DNA from: CAJAUT01 sp043809365
Lineage (GTDB): Bacteria; Patescibacteriota; Microgenomatia; UBA1400; UBA12108
Assembly: GCA_043809365.1 (NCBI GenBank)
Contig: JAZDDW010000027.1
Coordinates: forward strand, 1-40,617
Length of the DNA stretch: 40,617 nucleotides
Direction: 5' to 3'
Of this stretch, positions 29,823 through 37,610 are shown in pieces. Position 1 is the stretch's first letter; every line of letters begins with the position of its first letter. A model generated the notes under the pieces. That model did no database searches. It saw only the letters and a list, made by a program, of their open reading frames with translations, and was not told the DNA's origin. Position numbers and translations under genes: made by a program.

Positions 29823-30443
29823 TCAAGACGTACTAATGTCGATGAGGCTCCGGAGAATTGTATCTTTGTCAGTTTCAAATCCAGGCATCCATTCGATTTC
29901 TTCGCGATAGGAAATATCTTTGTGATAAGCGAGTTGTTCGCGAAATAATCTTGAGTTAAATTCACCAATACCAAATAATTCTTCGGCTTTATTGATAATC
30001 TCTTTGAGAGTATGATGCTGAAAAATAAAATATAAATCCGCGTAATCTTTCCATTTGTTTCTCTGGCCCATGGCAAAGGCTTTCATGGCGCCAATCGTCA
30101 AATCATCTGGCATGCTGATATATTTGTCAAACCATTGCGGGTGAGTGATTGGATATTGAAAATGGAAAAAAGTTGTTTTGATTTGATCAAGGATCATGGT
30201 AAATTCTCCAACCGATTCGATGTGAACATTATCAATTTTGTGTTGTGAGCGGATCTTCTGGCGTATTAATCGATTTGAGAATGACACAGAGCTAAATAAG
30301 TCAAAATCAAGCGAGCGACGATGACCATATTGGAGGGCCAAAGCTGTGCCTCCTACCAAATAAAAATCTGAGGAGAATTTTTGAATAAGTGGTAGGAGTA
30401 ATGCTTGTTCAGGCGTAAGAATATTTGGGTGCATAGCGATCAA
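29823..30443 (-). CDS. Nucleotidyltransferase toxin, AbiEii-like
   Basis: 206 aa. YLVGGTALALQYGHRRSLDFDLFS (about 28-51) holds the GG and paired Asp; KWKDYADLYFIF (about 135) is the second family motif. This is a third nucleotidyltransferase of the AbiEii group in the window, with a different partner type. It overlaps the upstream antitoxin gene by 35 nt; ATG at 30434 is an alternative start. Inserted between rplK and rplA. Confidence 0.82.
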   Translation of the reverse strand: MIAMHPNILTPEQALLLPLIQKFSSDFYLVGGTALALQYGHRRSLDFDLFSSVSFSNRLIRQKIRSQHKIDNVHIESVGEFTMILDQIKTTFFHFQYPITHPQWFDKYISMPDDLTIGAMKAFAMGQRNKWKDYADLYFIFQHHTLKEIINKAEELFGIGEFNSRLFREQLAYHKDISYREEIEWMPGFETDKDTILRSLIDISTS

Positions 30444-30708
30444 AGTAGTGCGAATAATAGTTGCGAGCTAGTTTGTGAAGATTGGATCTGGGTTGAGCAT
30501 TGTGCCAGGCGAAAATCGCGGCAGTTTTATCCATGCCTAGAATTGTGATTAAATGCTGAGTTTGTTCCCAGGAGCCATAGTTGAGCACGGCCTCGACCAC
30601 GGAGCGAATATCTAGAGTGTCATAGGACTTGGTATACCAGATGAGAGATGGGTCCTGGCGAATGATATCTTGAGCCGCTTTGAGCTGGTTTTTTGGCAAA
30701 TCAAACAT
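30409..30708 (-). CDS. Probable antitoxin, DUF6922-like
   Basis: 99 aa. The pattern SLIWYTKSYDTLDIRSVVEAVLNYGSWEQTQHLITILGMDKTAAIFA...RSNLHKLARNYYSHYF resembles small proteins encoded just upstream of nucleotidyltransferase toxins. It starts at 30708, 6 nt after TATAAT (30715-30720, extended by TG): leaderless. Overlaps the toxin by 35 nt. The antitoxin role is inferred from gene order. Confidence 0.65.
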   Translation of the reverse strand: MFDLPKNQLKAAQDIIRQDPSLIWYTKSYDTLDIRSVVEAVLNYGSWEQTQHLITILGMDKTAAIFAWHNAQPRSNLHKLARNYYSHYFDRYAPKYSYA

Positions 30709-30714
30709 GGGTAT

Positions 30715-30723
30715 ATTATAGCA
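30715..30723 (-). promoter_or_regulatory. Extended -10 of the third toxin-antitoxin module
   Basis: Minus strand TGCTATAAT, perfect -10, directly after the rplK stop. It lets the module be expressed apart from the ribosomal operon. Confidence 0.7.
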
Positions 30724-30726
30724 AAA

Positions 30727-31155
30727 TTACCCTTCGACTTCGACTCCCATGCTACGAGCTGTGCCAGCGACCGATTTCATGGCAGAGGCAAGGGAAGTAG
30801 TGTTTAAGTCTGGCATTTTATCTTTGGCAATTTTCTCTAGTTGGGTTTGGGTGAGTTTGCCTACCTTGGTTTTGTTGGGAGTGCCCGAGCCTAATTTGAG
30901 TTTGAGTTCCTGCTTAATCATCTCAGAGACTGGGGGGAGTTTGATGATAAAAGTGAAGGTGCGATCTTCGTAGATCGTAATTTCGGCGGGAGTCTTTTGG
31001 CCTTTTTTGTCTTGGGTGGCTTTGTTGTATTGGTTGACAAACTCCATGATGTTGACGCCATGCTGACCTAGAGCAGGGCCTATGGGAGGGGCAGGAGTGG
31101 CGGCGCCGCCAATGGGGAAAACTTTGATAATTGTCTTGATTTTCTTTTTTGCCAT
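30727..31155 (-). CDS. rplK: Ribosomal protein uL11
   Basis: 142 aa, normal length. KKIKTIIKVFPIGGAATPAPPIGPALGQHGVNIMEFVNQYNKAT is the classical N-terminus; the C-terminal RNA-binding domain ends VAGTARSMGVEVEG. It binds the GTPase-associated centre of 23S rRNA. Start 31155 lies 6 nt after TATAAT (31162-31167), which also contains the nusG stop codon. Gene order nusG-rplK is conserved. Confidence 0.97.
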   Translation of the reverse strand: MAKKKIKTIIKVFPIGGAATPAPPIGPALGQHGVNIMEFVNQYNKATQDKKGQKTPAEITIYEDRTFTFIIKLPPVSEMIKQELKLKLGSGTPNKTKVGKLTQTQLEKIAKDKMPDLNTTSLASAMKSVAGTARSMGVEVEG

Positions 31156-31162
31156 AAGGGTA

Positions 31163-31777
31163 TTATATCTTAGACACCTGGGCGAAGTCTAGCTCGACTG
31201 GGGTTTCGCGACCGAAGATAGAGACCAAAACCGAGAGTTTGCCCTTGGTTTCGTCAATATGGTCGACAGTACCCAGGAAGTCAGTGAAAGGACCTTCCAC
31301 GATCTTGACGGCTTCGCCGGCAGAGAAAGTACTCTTGTATTTGGGAGCCTGGACTTCCATGAACTTCATGATGGTATCAACTTCGCGCTGGGGGATGGGG
31401 GTGGGGCGCTTGCCGATACTACCAATAAAAGCAGTGACACCTTGGGTAGTGCGGACGGCCAGCCAGGACTGATCATCGACAATCATTTTGATCAAGATAT
31501 AACCGGGGAGGATCTTTTCCTTGATGGTTTTCTTCTGACCTTTTTTGACCTGGATTTTGTCTTGTGCGGGGATAACCACTTCAAAAATTTTGCCTTCAAC
31601 GTGCATGCTCTCGATGCGGATTTTGAGCTGTTCGGCCACTTTGAGTTCGTGCCCGCTATAGGTGTGAACGACATACCACTTGGCTTTGGCGGATAAGACC
31701 TCACTGGTGTCATAGATGACGTGGTAGGGGTTGGGAACTTTGACTTCGGACAAGATGTCGCTCGTATCTTCTGGCAT
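31163..31777 (-). CDS. nusG: Transcription elongation factor NusG
   Basis: 204 aa. NGN domain AKWYVVHTYSGHELKVAEQLKIRIESM (about 32-58), GYILIKMIVDDQSWLAVRTTQGVTAFIG, and KOW domain EAVKIVEGPFTDFLGTVDHIDETKGKLSVLVSIFGRETPVELDF. It links RNA polymerase with Rho or the ribosome. A roughly 30-residue acidic N-terminal extension precedes NGN. Promoter: TGTTATACT (31826-31834), leader of about 45 nt. Confidence 0.96.
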   Translation of the reverse strand: MPEDTSDILSEVKVPNPYHVIYDTSEVLSAKAKWYVVHTYSGHELKVAEQLKIRIESMHVEGKIFEVVIPAQDKIQVKKGQKKTIKEKILPGYILIKMIVDDQSWLAVRTTQGVTAFIGSIGKRPTPIPQREVDTIMKFMEVQAPKYKSTFSAGEAVKIVEGPFTDFLGTVDHIDETKGKLSVLVSIFGRETPVELDFAQVSKI

Positions 31778-31825
31778 GATTAATTTTCCTATACTAAATA
31801 ACTAATTATTTGGGGGAACTTGTCA

Positions 31826-31834
31826 AGTATAACA
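31826..31834 (-). promoter_or_regulatory. Extended -10 for nusG
   Basis: Minus strand TGTTATACT. It marks a new transcript start after the broken gene at 31857-32309, so nusG does not depend on readthrough from secE. Confidence 0.5.
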
Positions 31835-31856
31835 CATGGGTGGGAAAAGAAAAAGG

Positions 31857-32309
31857 TCAAGTTTGGGCGAAACCAAGCCTGGCTTGGAGGGTCAGGAGAA
31901 GAATGGTTTCTTCGTCACTAGCGAAGATTTCTTTAATCTGGGAAGCGGGTATTGGGAGCCTAGTTTGTTCGAGGTAAGATTGTAGGGTGAGTTGGGGGGT
32001 TAGAGTAATAATTTGGAGTTGGTCAAGTCGAAGTAGACCCCGGTCACACATTTCTCGCAAGGCCCAAAAACCGAATAATCGATATCGTTTTTGTCATATA
32101 TTTAACAACCCAATGTCGTTACCGGAGTATCCTATATCTTCTGGATCGACGACCAGAAGATCAAAGTCGCGTTTTCGGAGTTGAGGAATGATTTCCCCGG
32201 TAAGAGGATTGGTTGTGGTGAAGAGGAGTAAGTTGTCGTCGTAAATGGGCGGATAGAGGTGACCATAGGTTTCTCGACTAAGGGCGGAGATTACGAGAGG
32301 ATGTCTCAT
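31857..32309 (-). pseudogene. Hypothetical gene interrupted by an in-frame UGA
   Basis: From ATG 32309 (8 nt after TACAAT) the frame runs 71 codons to TGA at 32096-32094, then continues in the same frame for 78 sense codons (QKRYRLFGFWALREMCDRGLLRLDQLQ...) to a second TGA at 31859-31857. The second half has no ATG at its beginning and reads like normal protein, so this was one gene of about 150 residues. Either a nonsense mutation or stop readthrough. Family not recognised. It sits between secE and nusG. Confidence 0.6.
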
Positions 32310-32358
32310 ATGAGTTTATTGTATCTTAGTAGTCAAGGCTCCCGGAGTGGAGGGTGAA

Positions 32359-32577
32359 TTAGGCAAAGACGGAAGTGGTGGCGGGGGAGGCGATCTTGAG
32401 TTTTTTCTCGATCTTGCGGAGGCGTTTGTCGTGTTGGTTGACTTTGGTTTTGGTGAGCGTATGTTCCTGATCACTACGAGTGACTATCTTGAGAACTCGA
32501 TCAATCTTGATTTCAATGCGATCAACTTCTTCTTTAAATATTTCTTGGATAGTGAGTTTATCGTCGTTGGTGAGCAT
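32359..32577 (-). CDS. Small coiled-coil protein
   Basis: 72 aa. Mostly one charged helix with heptad-like spacing: LTIQEIFKEEVDRIEIKIDRVLKIVTRSDQEHTLTKTKVNQHDKRLRKIEKKLKI. No signal peptide. It starts 16 nt after the secE stop, so it is probably in that transcript; TGCTTAAAT ends 6 nt before the ATG. Function unknown. Confidence 0.6.
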   Translation of the reverse strand: MLTNDDKLTIQEIFKEEVDRIEIKIDRVLKIVTRSDQEHTLTKTKVNQHDKRLRKIEKKLKIASPATTSVFA

Positions 32578-32592
32578 GATTTTATTTAAGCA

Positions 32593-32772
32593 TTATTTGA
32601 GAAATAATCCAAGGAGATTGGTGAAGAGAACGTCGAGACCACCGACATAGAGACCCACGGCGAGAGAAGCTACAATAATAATCACGGTCAGCTTGGTGGC
32701 TTCGGCGCGAGTTGGCCAGGTGACCTTGCCGAGTTCAAGACGAACTTCGCGTAGGTATTGCAAAATATTCAT
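32593..32772 (-). CDS. secE: Preprotein translocase subunit SecE
   Basis: 59 aa. MNILQYLREVRLELGKVTWPTRAEATKLTVIIIVASLAVGLYVGGLDVLF: amphipathic helix, the SecE signature KVTWPTRAEA, and one membrane segment (about 28-55). It stabilises SecY in the translocon. Gene order secE...nusG-rplK is the classic one, though two extra genes intervene here. Start ATG at 32772. Confidence 0.95.
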   Translation of the reverse strand: MNILQYLREVRLELGKVTWPTRAEATKLTVIIIVASLAVGLYVGGLDVLFTNLLGLFLK

Positions 32773-32798
32773 AGTATATATCGTACCACAGTTTTATT

Positions 32799-32876
32799 AG
32801 GGTCTGACCTGGTCTCGTTCTTGTAGATGCTCGACTAAACACTCACTACGTTCGTCTCCTTAGCAGGTCAGACCCT
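32799..32876. repeat. AGGGTCTGACCT inverted pair between secE and frr
   Basis: AGGGTCTGACCT (32799-32810) and AGGTCAGACCCT (32865-32876), same arms as 17878-17940. It fills most of the 180-bp divergent spacer, so it lies in the secE upstream region. Confidence 0.8.
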
Positions 32877-32952
32877 CTCATCTACGTCTGATGTCTGGAG
32901 TTGGTCATTGCAGGTCTCTCCACCTTTGCGTTTTTATGCTAACATACATTTG

Positions 32953-33510
32953 ATGAGCGACGTAATACTAGATCGACTAAAGCTACGACTGGAGGCGACT
33001 CTTGAAGTGGTGAGGAAGGACTTGGGAAGCGTGCGAACTGGGCGAGCCAAACCATCACTGGTCGAAGATGTGAAGGTTGAGGCCTATGGCGTGGTCATGA
33101 CCATCAAGGAACTGGCGACTATTTCGGCACCGGACACCTCACTTATTTTGATTGCGCCGTGGGATAAGGGCTTGGTTGCCGCCATATCTACGGGGATACA
33201 AAAAGCGGGGCTCAATATCCAGCCGATAGTTGATGGGGATACAGTGAAGATCTCTATTCCCTCGCTTACCCAAGAGAGGCGAGAGGAACTAGTCAAGTTG
33301 GTGCATCAGAAGATTGAGGCGGGGCGCGTGATGGTGAGGGGAGTGCGGACAGAAATCAAAGAGGAGATCGAAGCCCAAGAGGGAGAGGCAGGAATTAGCG
33401 AAGATAGTATCAAGATGTGGTTGAGTACGATGCAAAAGACCATTGAGGAATATATGACCAAGCTTGATGCAATAGCCCAAGAAAAAGAAAAGGAGCTCAT
33501 GGCGCTATGA
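32953..33510 (+). CDS. frr: Ribosome recycling factor
   Basis: 185 aa. LEATLEVVRKDLGSVRTGRAKPSLVEDVKVEAYG, then ISIPSLTQERREELVKLVHQKIEAGRVMVRGVRTEIKEEI: the two-domain factor that splits post-termination ribosomes with EF-G. Start at 32953: the extended -10 TGCTAACAT ends 7 nt upstream. The ATG at 32908 would precede the promoter. Its stop overlaps the galU start (ATGA). Confidence 0.96.
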   Translation: MSDVILDRLKLRLEATLEVVRKDLGSVRTGRAKPSLVEDVKVEAYGVVMTIKELATISAPDTSLILIAPWDKGLVAAISTGIQKAGLNIQPIVDGDTVKISIPSLTQERREELVKLVHQKIEAGRVMVRGVRTEIKEEIEAQEGEAGISEDSIKMWLSTMQKTIEEYMTKLDAIAQEKEKELMAL

Positions 33511-34397
33511 AAAAAGTTAGAAAAGCCGTCATCCCAGCGGCCGGGTTTGGGACGCGCTTCTTGCCACAAACCAAGGCGATGCCCAAGGAAATGCTGCCGA
33601 TTGTGGATAAACCGATTATCCAGTATGTGGTGGAGGAGCTGGTGGAGGCGGGGATCACTGACATTATTATTGTGACCGGGTACCATAAGCGGACGATCGA
33701 AGACCATTTTGACGCCCCGAGCCGTGATCTGGTTGAGAACCTGGTGATGGGGGGACCCAAGAAAAAGGAGATGCTCGATAACCTGCAAGGCATCTCCGAG
33801 ATGGCCAACTTTGTGTATGTGCGACAAAAGGGCCCCTATGGGAACGGCACACCCCTTATGAACGTGCGACACCTTGTGGGTAACGAACCATTTATTTACG
33901 CCTGGAGTGATGATTTTGTGGTGGCCACTCCGTCGCGGTTTAGACAGTTGATTGCGGCCTACCAAAAATATGGAGTGTCATGTCTAGGATCAATTCGCGC
34001 CAAGAGTGACGAAGATTATAATCGCTACGGATTTGTGGGGGGAGAAGAGATCGAGCCTGGGGTGATTGACGCCAAAGTAATTATTGAAAAGCCAGGGAAG
34101 GTGAGCGCACCTTCGGATCTAGGTAATGTGTCGGGTTTCTTATTTACCCCAGATATTTTTGAGTACTTAGAACAAGCGGCGGAAAATCTCAATTTGGGCC
34201 AGGAACTATACTATAACAATGCATTGCAACTGATGTTGGCAGATGGGAAACGAGTATTGGCAGTTGAGATTAAAGGCGGCAAATACTACGATACGGGAAA
34301 TAAAATGGAATATCTAAAGACCGTAGTCGAGTTTGCGCTCAAACGGCCTGACATCAACGGGGAGTTCCGCGCGTATCTCAAGGAATTGGTCAAGTAA
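33507..34397 (+). CDS. galU: UTP-glucose-1-phosphate uridylyltransferase
   Basis: 296 aa. KAVIPAAGFGTRFLPQTKAMPKEMLPIVDKPIIQYVVEE is the nucleotidyltransferase start with the GxGTR loop and PKEMLP; later DEDYNRYGFVGGEEI, IIEKPGK, NVSGFLFTPDIF and YYDTGNKMEYL. It makes UDP-glucose for surface glycans. Co-translated with frr, an unusual pairing that would tie glycan precursor supply to growth. Confidence 0.96.
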   Translation: MKKVRKAVIPAAGFGTRFLPQTKAMPKEMLPIVDKPIIQYVVEELVEAGITDIIIVTGYHKRTIEDHFDAPSRDLVENLVMGGPKKKEMLDNLQGISEMANFVYVRQKGPYGNGTPLMNVRHLVGNEPFIYAWSDDFVVATPSRFRQLIAAYQKYGVSCLGSIRAKSDEDYNRYGFVGGEEIEPGVIDAKVIIEKPGKVSAPSDLGNVSGFLFTPDIFEYLEQAAENLNLGQELYYNNALQLMLADGKRVLAVEIKGGKYYDTGNKMEYLKTVVEFALKRPDINGEFRAYLKELVK

Positions 34398-34399
34398 AA

Positions 34400-35128
34400 C
34401 TAGGGTTGGTGCCACTCACCAAAGCCGTAGTTGGTGTAAGAGAGGACGTGTTCGGGTGAGTAGGTGTCGGATTCTAGGATGGCGAGGAGAGTGGTAGCGG
34501 TCCAGTCTGGGGTGAGATAAACTTTACCACTATGTTGCTTGGCTAATTTCTCCTTCATCGACCAAGGTCCAAACTCGGTTAGGACAGAATCGAGAGCAAT
34601 GTGAACAAAGTGCGGATTTTTCTGTGCATATTCTTGCGCCAGACAGAGGGTAAGACCGCGGAGCGCGAATTTGGTAGAGTTGTAGGTAGAGCGACCGGGT
34701 TTGGGGATGACGCCGGCAAGGGAGCCAATGTTGACAACTAATGAATCGGGAGATTTTTCCAGCAAGGGCATGAGATCGCGGGACAGAATCAGAGGAGCGT
34801 GGACATTGAGTTCGTAGGAGCTGTACCAATCTTGATCAGAAATTTCGGGGAGATCGGTGTAGAGACCAATCCCAGCATTATTGATCAGGATGTCTAATTG
34901 GCGGTGCGAGGCGATAATTTGGGCAAGAACTTGTTGGCGCGAGGAGGGACTTGAGAGATCGCAAGCATATGTTGTTGCCTGTAGTTTTTGACCGAGCGCA
35001 TCTAATTTGACAGAGTTGCGCCCCAGGAGAATAAGATGGGCGCCACACTCAAATAGTTTTTGGGCGAGGACCGAACCGATCCCGCCCGTCGCGCCTGTAA
35101 CTAGAATAGTTTTGTCTGTTAGATTCAT
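34400..35128 (-). CDS. Short-chain dehydrogenase/reductase
   Basis: 242 aa. TGATGGIG (NAD(P)-binding, 11-18), NNAGIG (about 84), Ser in NIGSLAG (about 135), and YNSTK (about 151-155): a complete classical SDR catalytic set. Substrate unknown. The start is 35128 (MNLTDKTILVTG); an ATG at 35215 would translate the tRNA-Tyr gene. The A of the start codon is also the A of the tRNA's CCA, so expression probably depends on tRNA processing. Its end is 2 bp from galU, convergent. Confidence 0.92.
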   Translation of the reverse strand: MNLTDKTILVTGATGGIGSVLAQKLFECGAHLILLGRNSVKLDALGQKLQATTYACDLSSPSSRQQVLAQIIASHRQLDILINNAGIGLYTDLPEISDQDWYSSYELNVHAPLILSRDLMPLLEKSPDSLVVNIGSLAGVIPKPGRSTYNSTKFALRGLTLCLAQEYAQKNPHFVHIALDSVLTEFGPWSMKEKLAKQHSGKVYLTPDWTATTLLAILESDTYSPEHVLSYTNYGFGEWHQP

Positions 35129-35213
35129 GGTGCTGAGGATAGGATTCGAACCTATGTAGCCGTGAAGCAGCAGATTTACAGTCTGCCCTCGTTGACCGCT
35201 TGAGTACCTCAGC
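35128..35213 (-). tRNA. tRNA-Tyr (anticodon GTA), CCA encoded
   Basis: Acceptor GCTGAGG/CCTCAGC, anticodon arm CAGAC-TGTAAAT-CTG, long variable arm as in bacterial tRNA-Tyr, T-arm with GTTCGAATC. Discriminator A at 35131, then CCA at 35130-35128, whose last base starts the SDR gene. Confidence 0.93.
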
Positions 35214-35246
35214 AATCGATACTTATTACATTGTAAACGAATTTTG

Positions 35247-35319
35247 AGCCAACGTCGGGGATCGAACCCGAGACCTCATTCTTACCAAGAATGCGCTCTA
35301 CCAACTGAGCTACGTCGGC
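35247..35319 (-). tRNA. tRNA-Thr (anticodon GGT)
   Basis: Acceptor GCCGACG/CGTTGGC, D-arm TAGCTCAGTTGGTAGAGC, anticodon arm CATTC-TTGGTAA-GAATG, T-arm CGGGTTCGATCCCCG. Discriminator T. CCA not encoded. Confidence 0.94.
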
Positions 35320-35362
35320 TTCTGATTTAGCTATTATCTATCAAGTGTTACAATTTTACTAG

Positions 35363-36892
35363 ATGAAAACAGATTGGCAAGAAGATCTACTGATTACTAG
35401 TCAGAATAAGAGACGAGGATATCAAGGGGAGGGAACCACGAGTTCAAGAAGTGTGCGAGTGAGGGTACGGATAGTGTGGAGTTTGTACACCATAATCGTG
35501 GCGGTGATTATTGCCAAGATAGTTTATCTACAAACGGTCGAACGAGGGCAACACGTGCTATCGGCCGAGTCTAACCATGTAGAACTCAAGCGAGAGGTGG
35601 CGCCGCGAGGAGTGATTAATGATCGACGAGGGGTGGGATTGGTGAGAGACCAGGCTACTGCGCCGATTGTGGGATACATAAGCGAGGTCAAGAAAGAAGA
35701 GATTGGCTGTAGAGATGGTCTTTGCTACCAGAGTGGGATGATGATTGGGAGGGCAGGGCTAGAACAGATATTTGAAAGTAGTTTACGGGGGAGGGATGGA
35801 GGGAGGCTAGTCGAGACTGATGCCGGGGGAATCGAGGTACGAGAACTAGGGAGTAACCAAGCAGAGGCAGGAACGGATATAAAGCTCTCTATGGATGGCC
35901 GACTACAGGAGATCATGTATAGCGCACTGGGTGGGAGAAAAGGATCAGCGGTAGCGATGGACACCCAAGGACGAGTATTGGGATTGGTCTCGTCTCCCTC
36001 ATACGACCCCAACAAGATTACGGATTATTTGAGCGATAAAGAGAATTTGTATTTTTTTAACCGAGCGATTAGTGGTACATATGCGCCGGGATCGGTGTTT
36101 AAATTGGTGACTGGTCTGGCAGGCTTGACAGAGGGGAAAATTAGCCAGACCACAGAGTACGAAGATACCGGAGAGATCAGGGTCGGGGATTATCGTTACG
36201 GGAACTGGTATTTTGACCAGTATGGGGGCAAGGAGGGCAAGATTGATCTGGTCCGGGCTTATGCCAGGTCCAACGATATTTATTTTTACAAAGTGGGCGA
36301 GGAGGTGGGGGTGGACTCTCTGGTCAGATGGGCGCGTCGGTTTGGGCTCGGAGAGAAAACAGGAATTGAGCTACCGGGGGAGGCGGCTGGATTGGTACCC
36401 GACCGATTGTGGAAAGAGCGCAAAACAGGAGAGAAGTGGTTCTTGGGCAATACTTATCACCTCTCAATCGGGCAAGGAGATCTACTCGTGACTCCCTTGC
36501 AGGTGGCGAGAATGACGCTCTCGGCGATCTCGGGACGTAAATGTAGCGTGACATTGCTGGCCGACAAAGTCGTAGAGTGTAGTGATTTGGGGCTAAAAAC
36601 TGAGGATATCAATCTGGTGAGGGAGGGGATGAGACAAGCGTGCAGTAGCGGGGGAACGGCATTCCCACTTTTTCAGTTTGATCCGTATGTGCTGTGTAAG
36701 ACAGGGACGGCGCAACACAGCGGACAATTGACCGAGAAAGACTTGCCCCACGCCTGGATTACAGTAGCCTACCCGGGAGAGAATCCAGAGATGATCCTGA
36801 CGGTGATGCTCGAGGCCGCGGGTGAGGGATCGGCCGAGGCTGGACCTGTGGCTAAGGAAATTTTGACTAAGTGGAAAGAGATGGGAGAATGA
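35363..36892 (+). CDS. mrdA: Penicillin-binding protein 2, transpeptidase
   Basis: 509 aa. Membrane segment at about 36-56 after a basic cytoplasmic tail; dimerisation/pedestal region (PRGVINDRRG, about 81) and the transpeptidase domain with S244-x-x-K in APGSVFKL, SND (303-305), and CKTGTAQ near the end. It cross-links wall peptides during elongation with MreB. The middle part is shorter than in E. coli PBP2. The extended -10 TGTTACAAT ends 8 nt before the ATG. The stop lies inside a REP-like palindrome. Confidence 0.92.
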   Translation: MKTDWQEDLLITSQNKRRGYQGEGTTSSRSVRVRVRIVWSLYTIIVAVIIAKIVYLQTVERGQHVLSAESNHVELKREVAPRGVINDRRGVGLVRDQATAPIVGYISEVKKEEIGCRDGLCYQSGMMIGRAGLEQIFESSLRGRDGGRLVETDAGGIEVRELGSNQAEAGTDIKLSMDGRLQEIMYSALGGRKGSAVAMDTQGRVLGLVSSPSYDPNKITDYLSDKENLYFFNRAISGTYAPGSVFKLVTGLAGLTEGKISQTTEYEDTGEIRVGDYRYGNWYFDQYGGKEGKIDLVRAYARSNDIYFYKVGEEVGVDSLVRWARRFGLGEKTGIELPGEAAGLVPDRLWKERKTGEKWFLGNTYHLSIGQGDLLVTPLQVARMTLSAISGRKCSVTLLADKVVECSDLGLKTEDINLVREGMRQACSSGGTAFPLFQFDPYVLCKTGTAQHSGQLTEKDLPHAWITVAYPGENPEMILTVMLEAAGEGSAEAGPVAKEILTKWKEMGE

Positions 36893-36917
36893 CTTTAAGG
36901 GAGTCTCCCTTAAAGTC
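36891..36917. repeat. REP-like palindrome, 3' side of the transposase
   Basis: GACTTTAAGGGAG and its complement around one central T. It overlaps both the mrdA stop and the transposase stop. Confidence 0.88.
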
Positions 36918-37587
36918 ATTCTAAGGTGAGTTGTGGAGTATCATTTAGTTCCGAAACTGACTCTTCGACAAAGGATCGATAGCTGTTTTTTGGATTTGTT
37001 TGAGAAAAATATGTGATAACGTTGTCAGTATGAATCCATGATTGATTAATTATTCTGAGATAGTTGCGATAGCTAGAGTATGGATACTCGGAAAGTTTGG
37101 TTGTCAGCTCAAGTGGATTACGGTGAATATATTTGGTGAGATAAAGGAATTGTTGCTCTTCATGAATCAGAACAGCCTTGTAAGTTCCTTGAAAGAGTTT
37201 TCCTACACGTTTGTATTTTTTATTGAAATACATAGAATATTTGGTGGCTAATGAGCGCATAAAATAACTGATAGCCATTCGATCAGTCTGACGAATACAG
37301 AGATGAAAGTGATTGGGCATTAGACAATAGGCAACAAGTTCAATTCTGCCAGTATGGTTCTTTGGTTGTTGAGAGGGGTAGTAAATATAGGTTCTTTCTT
37401 CCTTGATGACTTTAAGGGAGACTCCCTTAAAGTGAAGAGGAATGGGGGTAAGGTAGAATTTAAGATCAGCAAGGAAAGCGACATAATCGTCATGGTCTTG
37501 GAAAATGGTGCGTTTTTCGACCCCACGATTATATATGTGATAGTAGCTGTCGTCGACGTATGTTTTGAGACTATTCTTTGGAGGCAT
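36916..37587 (-). CDS. REP-associated tyrosine transposase (Y1 family)
   Basis: 223 aa. YYHIYNRGVEKRTIFQ start, HUH metal motif in MPNHFHLCI (about 103-111), then SLATKYSMYFNKKYKRVGKLFQGTYKAVLI with the nucleophilic tyrosine region, and YLTKYIHRNPLE. RAYT proteins nick single-stranded DNA at REP palindromes and are thought to spread them. Palindromes of one family lie at both ends (36891, 37611) and inside the gene (37408-37433, residues about 52-60). TGATATATT ends 7 nt before the ATG (leaderless). Confidence 0.9.
   Translation of the reverse strand: MPPKNSLKTYVDDSYYHIYNRGVEKRTIFQDHDDYVAFLADLKFYLTPIPLHFKGVSLKVIKEERTYIYYPSQQPKNHTGRIELVAYCLMPNHFHLCIRQTDRMAISYFMRSLATKYSMYFNKKYKRVGKLFQGTYKAVLIHEEQQFLYLTKYIHRNPLELTTKLSEYPYSSYRNYLRIINQSWIHTDNVITYFSQTNPKNSYRSFVEESVSELNDTPQLTLE
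37408..37433. repeat. REP-like palindrome inside the transposase gene
   Basis: GACTTTAAGGGAG/ACTCCCTTAAAGT, read as FKGVSLKV in the transposase. Confidence 0.88.
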
Positions 37588-37610
37588 TAGTTAAAATATA
37601 TCATTTTCGT

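Noticed and set aside
31857..32309. General reassignment of UGA as a sense codon
   Set aside because: Many conserved genes in the window (atpA, atpG, atpD, dus, frr) end at UGA at the expected length.
35129..35215. N-terminal extension of the SDR gene from an ATG at 35215
   Set aside because: It translates the tRNA-Tyr gene on the same strand; the classical SDR start is the ATG at 35128.
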